Shown here one piece after another: positions 53,023 through 61,176 of a stretch of 64,000 bases of DNA (position 1 is its first letter; each line of letters starts with the position of its first letter). The DNA is taken from the NCBI GenBank assembly GCA_041987545.1, contig JBHIWH010000009.1, positions 62,001 to 126,000 on the forward strand. Direction: 5' to 3'. Made by a program: the position numbers and the translations under genes. The notes beneath the pieces were generated by a model, which did not search any database, was not told the DNA's origin, and was given only the letters and a program-made list of their open reading frames with translations. This DNA is from JAJRXR01 sp041987545 (lineage in GTDB: Bacteria > Planctomycetota > Phycisphaerae > Phycisphaerales > UBA1924).

Positions 53023-53067
53023 CGGGCGATGGTACGCCGGCGCCGGAAACCCCATGCCTCAGGGAGG

Positions 53068-53175
53068 GGAGGGCTTCCAGCCGTCCCGTGTGGATGAGTC
53101 CCCGCCGAGAGAACGGACGCGGCGTTTCCTACAGTTCGATCGGAACGACATTGAACGGAGGGCTGGAAGCCCTCC
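53068..53175. repeat. Inverted repeat upstream of hflX
   Basis: Arms 53068-53082 (contains GAGGGCTTCCAGCC) and 53161-53175 (GGCTGGAAGCCCTCC) match over 15 bases and are separated by about 78 bp. Each arm is itself nearly palindromic (AGGGCT-GGA-AGCCCT). It lies between divergent tsaD and hflX and could be a transposon-like intergenic repeat or part of a regulatory structure. It is not followed by a T-run. Confidence 0.6.
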
Positions 53176-53194
53176 TCTCCGAGATACGAAGCGA

Positions 53195-54607
53195 ATGCCC
53201 CCCACCAAGGAACGCACTAGCATCAAGGTCCAGGCGGAGCGCACCGTCCTGGCGGCGGTCCGGCTCCCGGGCGATCGGTACGACCCGAACGACCCCTTCG
53301 GCGAGCTGGGCGAGCTGGCCCGCCAGGCGGGCGGCGTCGTCGTTGGCACGCTCGAGCAGCGCCGCGAGGCGCCCGAGGCCGGCACGTTCATGGGCAAGGG
53401 CAAGGTCGAGGAGCTCAAGGGCCTCTGCGACACCCTCGGCGCCACGACCGTCATCTTCGACCACGAGCTGAGCCCGAAGCAGATCTCCAACATCGAGAAG
53501 ATCATCGAGCGGAAGGTGCTCGACCGGTCGGAGCTGATCCTGGACATCTTCGCCAGCCGCGCCACGACGCACGAGGCCAAGCTGCAGGTGGAGCTGGCCC
53601 AGCTCGAGTACACCTACCCGCGCCTCCGCGCCATGTGGGACCACCTGGAGCGCATCGTCGGCGGCTCGCCCGGGGGCGTGGGCACGAGAGGCCCCGGCGA
53701 GCAGCAGCTCGAGATCGACCGGCGCCTGGTCCAGAAGCGGAAGAAGGACCTCCAGCAGGAACTGTCGGCGATCCAGGCCCGCAAACGCCGCGCCGTGCAG
53801 AGCCGCAACGTGGACCATTTCACCGTCGGCCTCGTCGGCTACACCAACGCGGGCAAGAGCACGCTGTTCAACACGCTGACCACCGGCGGCGCGTACGCCG
53901 ACGACCGGCTGTTCGCGACGCTCATGAGCCGCACGCGCGAGTGGGACCTGGGCGGCGGGCTGAGCGTGATGCTCTCGGACACGGTCGGATTCGTCCGCGA
54001 CCTGCCCCACAACCTGGTGGCGTCCTTCCGCGCGACCCTGGAAGAGGCCACGCACGCGGACCTGCTGCTGATCGTGCTGGACGTCTCGGACCCGGCGGCC
54101 GAGCTGCACTTCGAGACCGTCAACCGGACGCTCGACGAGCTGTTCGAGGAGGTCGAGGCGGTGGAGCGGAAGGAGCACGCGGCCGCCAGGCGCGACGGGC
54201 TCAAGGCCCGCCCCTGGCGCCCGCCCGAGCGGCTGCTGATCCTGAACAAGGCCGACCGGCTGGGCGACAACCGGGACGTGCTCGTGTGGCAGCGCCGCTC
54301 GCCTGGGGCGGTCCCCGTGTGCGCCCTGGCGGGGGCGGACGGGCTGCCGAAGATCGGGGGCGGGGCGTTGGTCGAGCGCGTCCGGTCGGCCGCGATGGGC
54401 GCCGTCGGCGTCTACGACATCCGCGTCCCCCTGAGCGACTCCAAGACCGTCCACACCATCGAGAACCGGGGCGAGGTGCTCGACCGGACGTACGAGAACG
54501 GCGAGGTCACGCTCCGGGCGCGCATCGGCTCCCGCCAGCTCGACCAGCTGCGGGCCGCGGGCGCGCGGATGCAACTCGAGCCGGTCGAGCCACCCGAAGT
54601 CGATTGA
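53195..54607 (+). CDS. hflX: Ribosome-associated GTPase HflX
   Basis: 470 aa from ATG 53195. The N-terminal domain has GKGKVEELKGLCDTLGATTV and VIFDHELSPKQISNIEKII. The HflX glycine-rich signature is GPGEQQLEIDRRLVQKRKKD. The GTPase has G1 VGYTNAGKSTLFNTL, G3 DTVGFVRDLPHNLVASF and G4 LNKADR. It splits stalled or stressed 70S ribosomes. It is divergent from tsaD; both act in translation. Confidence 0.97.
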   Translation: MPPTKERTSIKVQAERTVLAAVRLPGDRYDPNDPFGELGELARQAGGVVVGTLEQRREAPEAGTFMGKGKVEELKGLCDTLGATTVIFDHELSPKQISNIEKIIERKVLDRSELILDIFASRATTHEAKLQVELAQLEYTYPRLRAMWDHLERIVGGSPGGVGTRGPGEQQLEIDRRLVQKRKKDLQQELSAIQARKRRAVQSRNVDHFTVGLVGYTNAGKSTLFNTLTTGGAYADDRLFATLMSRTREWDLGGGLSVMLSDTVGFVRDLPHNLVASFRATLEEATHADLLLIVLDVSDPAAELHFETVNRTLDELFEEVEAVERKEHAAARRDGLKARPWRPPERLLILNKADRLGDNRDVLVWQRRSPGAVPVCALAGADGLPKIGGGALVERVRSAAMGAVGVYDIRVPLSDSKTVHTIENRGEVLDRTYENGEVTLRARIGSRQLDQLRAAGARMQLEPVEPPEVD

Positions 54608-54619
54608 CCGGGCCGGGTC

Positions 54620-54832
54620 TCAGGCGCTCTTGGCGGGCGTGAACCCGTCGCAGCCGGAGATCGGGCTGACCTTCAGATGCAGGTCGGCGTTCTCGGGGAG
54701 GCCGCAGGGCTCGAGCATGTCCTCGGGCGCCTCGCCGTTGATCCGGACCTGGACGATCTGCGGCGTGTCGGCCGGGGCGTTCTCGCCGAAGTGGGCGCAC
54801 AGGCCGCACTGGCCGTCGCTGAGCTTGAGCAT
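54620..54832 (-). CDS. Small Cys-containing protein (70 aa)
   Basis: ATG 54832 with a strong GGAAGGAG ribosome-binding site. Four Cys (GQCGLCAHFGE, then EPCGLPENADLHLKVSPISG, then CDGF) suggest a metal or redox site. No signal peptide. Convergent with hflX, 12 nt apart. I do not recognise the family. Confidence 0.65.
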   Translation of the reverse strand: MLKLSDGQCGLCAHFGENAPADTPQIVQVRINGEAPEDMLEPCGLPENADLHLKVSPISGCDGFTPAKSA

Positions 54833-55086
54833 CGGAAGACTCCTTCCCGCGGGCGTCCACGCGCCCGCGTATCAGTGCAGAGTGTCCACGATCGACCGGC
54901 GAAAGTCCCCGAGAAACGGTCTCAACGCGCAGTTCAAACTGAGTCTCAGTCTCGATCGGGCGCCGGGTCCGAGAAAGGGCCGCCCCCGCGTCCCCGGGCG
55001 GGCCCCGAGCCAGGGTGGACACCGGGCCCGCGCCTGCCCATACTTCTCGGCCCCGCGCCGGCCCCCGGGCCCCAACGCGGGCGGTC

Positions 55087-55159
55087 GCCACCTTAGCTCA
55101 GTTGGTAGAGCGGAGCTTTCGTAAAGCTCAGGTCCGGGGTTCGAGTCCCCGAGGTGGCT
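55087..55159 (+). tRNA. tRNA-Thr (CGT), integration target
   Basis: 73 nt, complete cloverleaf: acceptor GCCACCT/AGGTGGC, D arm TAGCTCAGTTGGTAGAGC, anticodon stem GAGCT/AGCTC with loop TTCGTAA (anticodon CGT), T arm GGGGTTCGAGTCCCC. CCA is not encoded. The tyrosine recombinase gene runs antisense through it, so its 3' half is the attachment site of the element on its right. Confidence 0.96.
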
Positions 55160-56595
55160 TTGCGGCCCTGGGCCGCGTCAGCCGGCGCCGGGTCGCACAA
55201 CGCCGCGTGCCGCGGAGGGTTGGGCGATTCACCAGCGAGCCTGAGGGGCCGGTCGCCCTCGCCGGGCGTCGCACCGTCTTGTGCCGTTCGGCGCTCCAAC
55301 TGCCGGGGATATAGCTGGGGGTCGGCTGGGCGCAGGCCACGCTCGTCGAACGTGCCCGTCGCGCGCTGTTCCTTCGCCGCGCTGGTCGTGCCGGCTTCCC
55401 CGAGGCCGGGCAGACGGTCGAGCGCCCCGGCCAGGTCGTGGACGCCCAGCCTCGTGTAGACATTCATCGTGAGCTTCGGGTCGGAGTGCCGGGCGAGCTC
55501 CTGGGCCTCCTTGACTGATGCCCCACTCTTGACCAGCAGCGTGATGTACGTGGCCCTGAGGGCGTGGAAGTCCACGCGCTCCCCGTCGCTCCCCTGCTCA
55601 CGGAGGAAGCCTGAGGCCCGCCTTGATCGCCTCTCCGCGGGGTCACGAGCCTCCAGGATCCAGCGAGCGCGCGCAGCCCGGAGATCGGTCCTGAGGACCC
55701 CAGCGAGCCTCGAGTGGTCGCCCAAGCGGAATACAGGCTCGCCCGCCGGCATGCCGGCGAGCCAGCCGCGAAGCGCATTGGCGAGGTCCGGACGGATTGG
55801 CTGACGATCGTCTCGCCGGCGCTTGGAATAGGCAGCTCGCACGGTGACCGCGGGCGGGTCCGCTTCGAGATCAAAGCTCGCTCGCATCAGGCTGGCCAAC
55901 TCGCCGGCCCGGAACCCAGTTCCCACGGCGAGCCAGTAGAGCATGGCCCGGTCGGGACCGGTCATTCCGCGGACTGGCGGCCGGCCTGCTGTGCATCGAA
56001 TCAGGTACCCGACCTCCTGAGCCTCGAGAGGCCTTCGCTCGAAGGTCTGCCCGACGACCCGGACTCGGGCAACGCCCGCGAGCGGATTGCTCGCCATGCG
56101 ACCCTCGCCAACTGCCCAGCGGATGAGCTGCCTCACGGCCTGCAGATGGCCGTTGATGGTCCGTGGCGCATCACCCGCCTCGCGTCGCGTTCCGATCCAG
56201 CGATGCACTCGCTCCGCCTCGATGTCGCGGAGAGCCTTGACGTTGCAGTCAAAGAACACGCGTCGAACCTGGCGAAGCACGACCGATACGCGTTTCGCGG
56301 TGTTTCCCTTCGCCCGCAACGCCGACTCCCACGCCTCTAGGTGGATCTCGACGGGGGCCAGCTCGTTCTTGGAAGTGGATTCCGCCCTGGCATTGACGAC
56401 GCCCTCACGACGCAAGGCCGCGTCGGCCACATGCTTTGACAGGATGCGCTCGGCCGCGGCACGGTCGGTCGTCCGGGTCGATCGCTCGCGGCGTTTGCCA
56501 TCATGGTCGTGCCATGTCGCGATCCACGGGCCGCGCCCGCCGCGCTTGTACAGCGAACCTCTCCCTTTGCTCCGAATCCGCTTGCTGCGTGCCAT
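55093..56595 (-). CDS. Tyrosine recombinase/integrase, 3' end overlapping tRNA-Thr
   Basis: 500 aa from ATG 56595, chosen for its GGAGAGGA ribosome-binding site. The N-terminal SAM-like domain begins RGSLYKRGGRGPWIATWHDH and contains a three-helix core. The catalytic domain has TGFRAGELASLMR (Arg about 229), DFHALRATYITLLV (His-x-x-Arg about 344-347) and ARHSDPKLTMNVYTRLG (His about 370, Tyr about 379). All expected residues are present. The last residues (SGTRTPDLSFTKAPLYQL) are encoded by the antisense of tRNA-Thr, so the frame was extended or replaced when the element integrated. Confidence 0.93.
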   Translation of the reverse strand: MARSKRIRSKGRGSLYKRGGRGPWIATWHDHDGKRRERSTRTTDRAAAERILSKHVADAALRREGVVNARAESTSKNELAPVEIHLEAWESALRAKGNTAKRVSVVLRQVRRVFFDCNVKALRDIEAERVHRWIGTRREAGDAPRTINGHLQAVRQLIRWAVGEGRMASNPLAGVARVRVVGQTFERRPLEAQEVGYLIRCTAGRPPVRGMTGPDRAMLYWLAVGTGFRAGELASLMRASFDLEADPPAVTVRAAYSKRRRDDRQPIRPDLANALRGWLAGMPAGEPVFRLGDHSRLAGVLRTDLRAARARWILEARDPAERRSRRASGFLREQGSDGERVDFHALRATYITLLVKSGASVKEAQELARHSDPKLTMNVYTRLGVHDLAGALDRLPGLGEAGTTSAAKEQRATGTFDERGLRPADPQLYPRQLERRTAQDGATPGEGDRPLRLAGESPNPPRHAALCDPAPADAAQGRKATSGTRTPDLSFTKAPLYQLS

Positions 56596-56611
56596 CGCAT
56601 TTCCTCTCCGC

Positions 56612-57785
56612 TCAGGATACCTGAGGTCCACTTGTTGGGCTTGGCGTCTCCATGCTCCGAGCAAGTCCGCTGTCCGGGATCGCGGCGAAGCGATGCGGAT
56701 CGCCCTTCTTGCCAGCGCCTGATCGAGTCCAGCGGTTCTCGGTTGCTCCTTGGCTGAGTAGCCCTCGTAGTCGCGAGATGCCGGGTCGGGGCTCGATCGG
56801 AAGCGCGCCCTGTATCTCCTCTACGGTCAGTCCGATCCCGACCCGCGGCAGGGTCTCGAGGATTGCCACGACCAGATTCTCCCGGCACGCGTCTTTCCGC
56901 TCTCCGAGAACCCGAAAGCCCTCGTTCCCCAGCTCGACCACGGTCTCCGCCCGTATGTCCTCTAGTCGGCCCAGGGCCGTGAGAACTCGTCTTGGGTCGC
57001 TCAGATCGTCCCTCGCGTAGCGGCGAAGCTCCACGATGACATCGACGAACGAGCACACGCCCCCCCGAGCCCCGGCTCGCGGTCCCCTCTCCCCCATCGC
57101 TCTTCCGGAAGTGGTGGCACAGCAGCAACGCGGCGCCCTCGCCCGAAATGTCCCGGAGCGGCGCTAGGGCGTCAGTGACCTCGCTGGCGTCGTTCTCGTT
57201 CCAGACGTGCCAGAGAGCCGGGAGGGTGTCGAACACGACCAGGCCGATCTCGCCCTCACGGACTCGGCTCACGATGGCGTCAACCAGCGCCAACCAGCCG
57301 CGGCGATCGGGCCTCCGGAACGAGGTGCGCCGGAGTAGCAGTACGCGATCCGAGAGCTGCAGTTCGTCGCGCCTGGTCGCCCAGAGCCGCTCGGGCTCCT
57401 CGCTGACGATCAGCACGGATGTCTCAAGCGGAGCCTCCAACAGCCCTTCGCCCCGCTGCATGTCTCGGAGCAGGTGGGCCAGAAGTGTTGATTTGCCCCC
57501 CTTCCAGAGGCCTGAGAGCAGCGTGATCGCGCCACGGGCGATGAAGCCGGGCCAGATCCAGTCTGGGGGCTCCGAGTCGCCGAGCTCGCTGAGGGGGACG
57601 ACCTCGAACGCCGGAAATTCGTTTCGATCACCCAGAGTCCTTGGTGACTGAATCGCATCCTGGGGAGTTCCAGTCGGGTCCGGAGACGCTGGCTTGAAAG
57701 GGCAGGGCGCCCCTTTCACGATCGGCGTGGAGTCCTCCATTCCCCGCTCGATGTCGTCCGGCGTCAGAGTGAGTGGTTCAGCCAT
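56612..57785 (-). pseudogene. RepA/AAA_25-type replicative ATPase with internal frameshift
   Basis: ATG 57785 overlaps the upstream small gene by 8 nt. The first frame has Walker A at about residues 90-100 (LSGLWKGGKSTLLAHLL), Walker B LVVFDTLPALW, and LLCHHFRKSDGGEG. It loses sense at a run of seven G (57060-57066, C on the plus strand). Removing one G joins it to the next frame, which continues sensibly (SFVDVIVELRRYARDDLSDP, then LTVEEIQGALPIEPRPGISR) to a stop at 56612. It is either a real frameshift, a sequencing error, or slippage. Such ATPases serve element replication. Confidence 0.78.
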
Positions 57786-57993
57786 CGCTCGCCCCCCTCG
57801 GGCGCCTCGCCCCGAGAGCCGCACGCACGAATGCCTGACGCCGCTGGAGTTCGCGCCGTATGGCGTGGGCTCGCCCAAAGTTGCCATGTTCTTCCGCCGA
57901 AGCAAGCTCGTGCTTCAGGGCTCCGAACGAGCGCCGGGCCAGTTGGCGGCTGTACTCGCTCCCCCAGTCTCGGGGGTCGGTGAACCAGCTCAT
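57778..57993 (-). CDS. Small helical protein of the integrated element (71 aa)
   Basis: ATG 57993 overlaps the upstream HTH gene by ATGA, and its stop overlaps the ATPase start by 8 nt. It is predicted all-helical: DWGSEYSRQLARRSFGALKH, then ELASAEEHGNFGRAHAIRRE. No known family recognised. Its position between the HTH gene and the ATPase suggests an accessory replication or regulatory role. Confidence 0.65.
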   Translation of the reverse strand: MSWFTDPRDWGSEYSRQLARRSFGALKHELASAEEHGNFGRAHAIRRELQRRQAFVRAALGARRPRGASDG

Positions 57994-58280
57994 CGCCGCA
58001 CCGCCTTCCGCACGCGGTCGGCGGCCCCCGGCTCGGTCGGGCAACCCAGGTCGATCCAAGCCGCGAGCTCTCGGGGGCAGTATCTGACGGCTCGGCCAAT
58101 GCGCCGTGCCGGAATGGCCCGGCGGTTTGTCAGTGACCAGAGCGTGCGCGGGCCGATTGCAAGCAACTCGGCAGCGGACCTGGCGTCGATCAACAAGGGC
58201 GTATACTCAGCACTCTGTGCTACCCCGTCCGTGTTGCTTGCCGGCTCCCGGACGGGTTTGAGGGGGCGATTATCCGTCAT
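57990..58280 (-). CDS. HTH_17 excisionase-like DNA-binding protein (96 aa)
   Basis: The ATG at 58280 has GGAAGGGG upstream and overlaps the preceding gene by 11 nt. One HTH_17 domain: LIDARSAAELLAIGPRTLWS, then LTNRRAIPARRIGRAVRYCP. Small proteins of this kind act as excisionases or regulators beside tyrosine integrases, which fits this operon. Confidence 0.8.
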   Translation of the reverse strand: MTDNRPLKPVREPASNTDGVAQSAEYTPLLIDARSAAELLAIGPRTLWSLTNRRAIPARRIGRAVRYCPRELAAWIDLGCPTEPGAADRVRKAVRR

Positions 58281-58509
58281 TCGCGGCCCCTTCCCCTTGC
58301 TTGGCACGGGCCTTGAGCAGTTCCGCGACGGTTGGGACGTGAATTAGGATGGATCGGCCGGCGATGAGGGCGGGGAGTCTGCCCGCTTCAACCTCGGCTC
58401 GAAGCCATCCGACGGGCACGCGAAGGCTCTTGGCAGCAGGGCTGAGTGGTAGTGTCTCGTCTGGATGCGGGATGATTGCCATAGGGGCAATGTCGCACCG
58501 CATTCCCAT
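58270..58509 (-). CDS. Second HTH_17-like protein (79 aa)
   Basis: From ATG 58509 (or 58482). The HTH-like core is LSPAAKSLRVPVGWLRAEVE, then GRLPALIAGRSILIHVPTVA. It is the first gene of the minus-strand run that leads to the integrase. It probably regulates the element or assists excision. The start is uncertain because neither candidate has a strong ribosome-binding site. Confidence 0.7.
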   Translation of the reverse strand: MGMRCDIAPMAIIPHPDETLPLSPAAKSLRVPVGWLRAEVEAGRLPALIAGRSILIHVPTVAELLKARAKQGEGAANDG

Positions 58510-58532
58510 CGGTAGGCCTAGCTAAGCCCAAT

Positions 58533-59177
58533 TCAATCCGCGATCTTTCCCGCCTGACGTCGACCGCTGTTTGTGAGCCTGGCGCCACGCCTGGACCCCT
58601 CGGGGCGTTCCGCGAGCTCGCACTCAATGAGCTTGTTGAGGGCTTTCCGTGCAGTCTCGGCCGCGATCTGTTCACCACGCGGCATTCGCTCGACGATCTC
58701 CCGCACTGAGAGCAGGCACGCACCATCGACGGTAGACAGGGTCGTCAGGACCATCCGCTCCGGTCTCGAAAGACCGATCTCGACGTCAGCGCCGTTCGGC
58801 GAGCAGGCTCTTGTGACCGGGCCAGGACTCGAGGAACTCTGCTCTCCAGACAAGCTTTGCGGTGGGTTTGCAGACGCCCCGGAGGGGCGAGTGTCGTTCG
58901 CCAATCGGACACGAACGATGTCGAGCTCGTCTTGTGCCTTCTTGAAGCACGCTGCGAAGGGTCCAAAGCGCTGCTCGAATCCGCGGGTATTGGGGTTCGG
59001 CAAGCACATCTGGTGTCCGGCCTCCTCGAAGGCGGCCTTGGCTCGACCGAGTGCTCGCTCGATATCCACGGACTTCGTCCAAGCGCCAAGAGCGAGCTTG
59101 CTATCGAGCGGCTCGGCGCCCCCTGCAGCGATTGCACGCAATCCAATCTCGCAGAACTGAATGCCGATCCCCAACAA
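58533..59177 (-). CDS. Hypothetical protein with C-terminal winged-helix-like domain (214 aa)
   Basis: Probable TTG start at 59177; a later start is possible. The N-terminal half (TKSVDIERALGRAKAAFEEA) is helical and unrecognised. The C-terminal part resembles a MarR/IclR-like winged helix: SRPERMVLTTLSTVDGACLL, then SVREIVERMPRGEQIAAETA, then RKALNKLIECELAERPEGSR. It may be a regulator of the element. It starts 12 nt after the upstream orphan gene ends. Confidence 0.6.
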   Translation of the reverse strand: MLGIGIQFCEIGLRAIAAGGAEPLDSKLALGAWTKSVDIERALGRAKAAFEEAGHQMCLPNPNTRGFEQRFGPFAACFKKAQDELDIVRVRLANDTRPSGASANPPQSLSGEQSSSSPGPVTRACSPNGADVEIGLSRPERMVLTTLSTVDGACLLSVREIVERMPRGEQIAAETARKALNKLIECELAERPEGSRRGARLTNSGRRQAGKIAD

Positions 59178-59189
59178 CTCGATAACGCT

Positions 59190-59537
59190 CTAGATTCTCC
59201 GCTCTCTTGGGATTGGCTTCGGAAGATCCGTGCGCCCGCTCAGGTTCTTTCGCGCGTGGGCTGCGAGCCGGACCTGCGGTGTGTCGGTCCTGCCGGTCGC
59301 CTCACCGAATTGGATGATCGCATTGAAGGCCTCGACGCTCGCGTCTCGCTGCTGTTCCGGCGTGCCTGTCTCTGGCTCATCCAGGGGCGGCGCGATGCAC
59401 TGGGTCGTACATATGACCTGCACCATGCAGAGTGCGCCCGACAGCGCGAGGCCCGGGTCCGAGGCGATCTGCCCTTCAACGACTTCGGGGTCAATCACGG
59501 GGCGTGGATTTGCCCGTTTGGCGTCCTGCTTGGACAT
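59190..59537 (-). CDS. Hypothetical protein (115 aa)
   Basis: ATG 59537. No recognised motif. It has Cys in MVQVICTTQCIAPP, an acidic mid-section (TGTPEQQRDASVEAFNAIIQ) and a basic C-terminus. No signal peptide. It lies in the element upstream of the winged-helix gene. Coding status is moderately supported by position and an uninterrupted frame; function unknown. Confidence 0.45.
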   Translation of the reverse strand: MSKQDAKRANPRPVIDPEVVEGQIASDPGLALSGALCMVQVICTTQCIAPPLDEPETGTPEQQRDASVEAFNAIIQFGEATGRTDTPQVRLAAHARKNLSGRTDLPKPIPRERRI

Positions 59538-59685
59538 GGTTCACCCGCCTGTCTGGGGCCGGGCGAGCGCGGCCGTGGGCGGGTGGTCCGCGGCCGCGCT
59601 CGCGCCGTTCGCCGGTGATCGGCCGGCTGCCCGGGCCGCATTGTGACCGATGGGACTCGGGGGCGCCATCGGCGGCGGGGCGGGC

Positions 59686-60036
59686 TCAGGCGGGGCGGAT
59701 GCAGTCCTCCGTGACCAGGGCCTCGGGATCGCCGCCGGCGTCGAGAGAGGACCGCGGGACGCCTGGGAGGGTGACCGGCTCGCCGGCGGCCTCGCGGGGG
59801 GCGACGGCGAGGTTCAGCTCCAGCAGCTGCACGAGCAGGTCCTTCTTCGGGCTGAAGCCGTACGCCTTCAGTACGGCGGCGTCGAGGGTCACGCTGAAGA
59901 TACAGACGGACTTGGGTGCCGGACTTCCGAGGCGGCAGCACGCCCGAACTAGCTTCTCCCAGTGTGCCCCCGCTCTCGAATCGGCGAGACTGCAACCGAC
60001 ATCGTGGAGGGACCGTAGAGCGGCGGGCAACATCAC
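59686..60036 (-). pseudogene. Remnant of a DNA-methyltransferase C-terminus
   Basis: The segment LDAAVLKAYGFSPKKDLLVQ and the end PEALVTEDCIRPA are, from memory, typical of the C-terminal tail of large type IIG / Eco57I-like DNA methyltransferases. All catalytic parts are missing: the frame opens only about 70 codons before this tail. It is therefore probably a decayed restriction-modification gene left in the element. Family assignment is from memory. Confidence 0.5.
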
Positions 60037-60609
60037 GTGAGGCCTGATCCCTTCCTAGACCTCTCGCCGTTCTCCAAGACCCATAAGGCGAAGGAACGTC
60101 GCCCGTTGCACCGGGTTGCGGACCGTGCCAAGCACTCGGGATTGTGGTCGGACCAACTCTCAGGCCGGGCCTGCGCTGGATGGATTCTGGCCGGGCCACC
60201 GCTCTTGGGAGGCCGCTGCGTCCCACGACCCGCTGATTGTCCATTCTCTAATTCTGTCGAGAAATGCTTAGCTTCCAATGCCCCTGGCACGACTCCAGTC
60301 TTTGCGTGCTCTGACCCCCATCGGCGTCCTGAGTTGGTCGGGAACCGCAGGCAGCAAGTTCCTTCGCGAGCGCGAGTTACCTGCCGGCTTCGCGCCACTT
60401 GTTCGCGATCCCCCCAACGCGTCGCCAAGCAACCCGAGGGGGCGAGTGCCCTCGGCGCCCTGGGCCGCTTGGCGACGCTCTCCGGTGCGTACGGGTCTGG
60501 AGTCGCACGCGGAGTCTTGGGGAGCCCCCCCCTTGGCGTCGATCACTGCCGTAGGCACGCCTCTGGACCCGCTCTGCGGATTTCTCTAGGATTTTTTTGG
60601 GGTCTGGGG
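60037..60609. other. 573-bp non-coding gap before sigma module 3
   Basis: No supported gene, although long frames are open. Somewhat less GC-rich than its surroundings, with a T7 run at about 60590 shortly before the sigma start. It should hold the promoter of the sigma/kinase/FGE operon. The right end of the tRNA-Thr element may lie here, but I found no repeat of the tRNA 3' end. Confidence 0.4.
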
Positions 60610-61176
60610 ATGCAAATGAACCGTTCCGTCACCGAACTGCTTGCTGCCGCCAGAAAGGGCGATCGTTCAGCTTGGCGGATGGTGCTTGAGACCACGCAGG
60701 GCAGGCTTCGAGGTATGGCCGCCGCTCGGCTGAAGCGGAGAGGCATCAGATCGATGGAGCCGACCGAGTTGTTCCACATGGCCTACCTGAACGGGGGGGC
60801 GTGGGCCGCGAGGACCGCCAGCGATAGCGCGCACTTCTTCGGGCTCATGGGACACGCGATGAAGTGCGTGCTGGGCCACCACGCGAAGCGAGACTCCGCC
60901 CTGAAGCGGAACGGCGGGGTTCGGCCGCTCCCGCTTCTCGAGAACGTCGAGTCGTCCACGCGGGCATCGCGGGCCGACGCCGTCGCGGTCAATGAGGCGA
61001 TGCGAGCCCTGCGACTGCACGACCCGGCTTGCGAGGAGGCGATCCGGCTGCACGTCGTGCGAGGCCAGACGCTCGCCCAGACCGCCGACGAACTCGGCGT
61101 GAACATCCACCGGTTGCGGACCAACGTTGAGTACGGACGGGCATGGCTCGGCCGGAGGTTGGCCGGTGAGCGCTGA
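60610..61176 (+). CDS. ECF-like sigma-70 factor (TIGR02999-type)
   Basis: 188 aa from ATG 60610 (or 60616). Region 2 is LLAAARKGDRSAWRMVLETT, then the characteristic HFFGLMGHAMKCVLGHHAKR tract. Region 4 is CEEAIRLHVVRGQTLAQTAD, then ELGVNIHRLRTNVEYGRAWL. Same family as the factor at 8042-8635. Its stop lies within the start region of the kinase gene (11-nt overlap), so they are translated together. Third sigma/kinase pair in the window. Confidence 0.88.
   Translation: MQMNRSVTELLAAARKGDRSAWRMVLETTQGRLRGMAAARLKRRGIRSMEPTELFHMAYLNGGAWAARTASDSAHFFGLMGHAMKCVLGHHAKRDSALKRNGGVRPLPLLENVESSTRASRADAVAVNEAMRALRLHDPACEEAIRLHVVRGQTLAQTADELGVNIHRLRTNVEYGRAWLGRRLAGER

Noticed and set aside
53129..54574. 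481-codon minus-strand frame opposite hflX
   Set aside because: Shadow of hflX.
55160..55200. Short GCGGCC/GGCCGC hairpin after tRNA-Thr
   Set aside because: Six-bp stem without a T-run, and it lies inside the integrase gene; not a convincing terminator.
60037..60609. Upstream in-frame extension of the sigma factor at 60610
   Set aside because: The extension has no sigma motifs and odd composition; ATG 60610 fits the family length.
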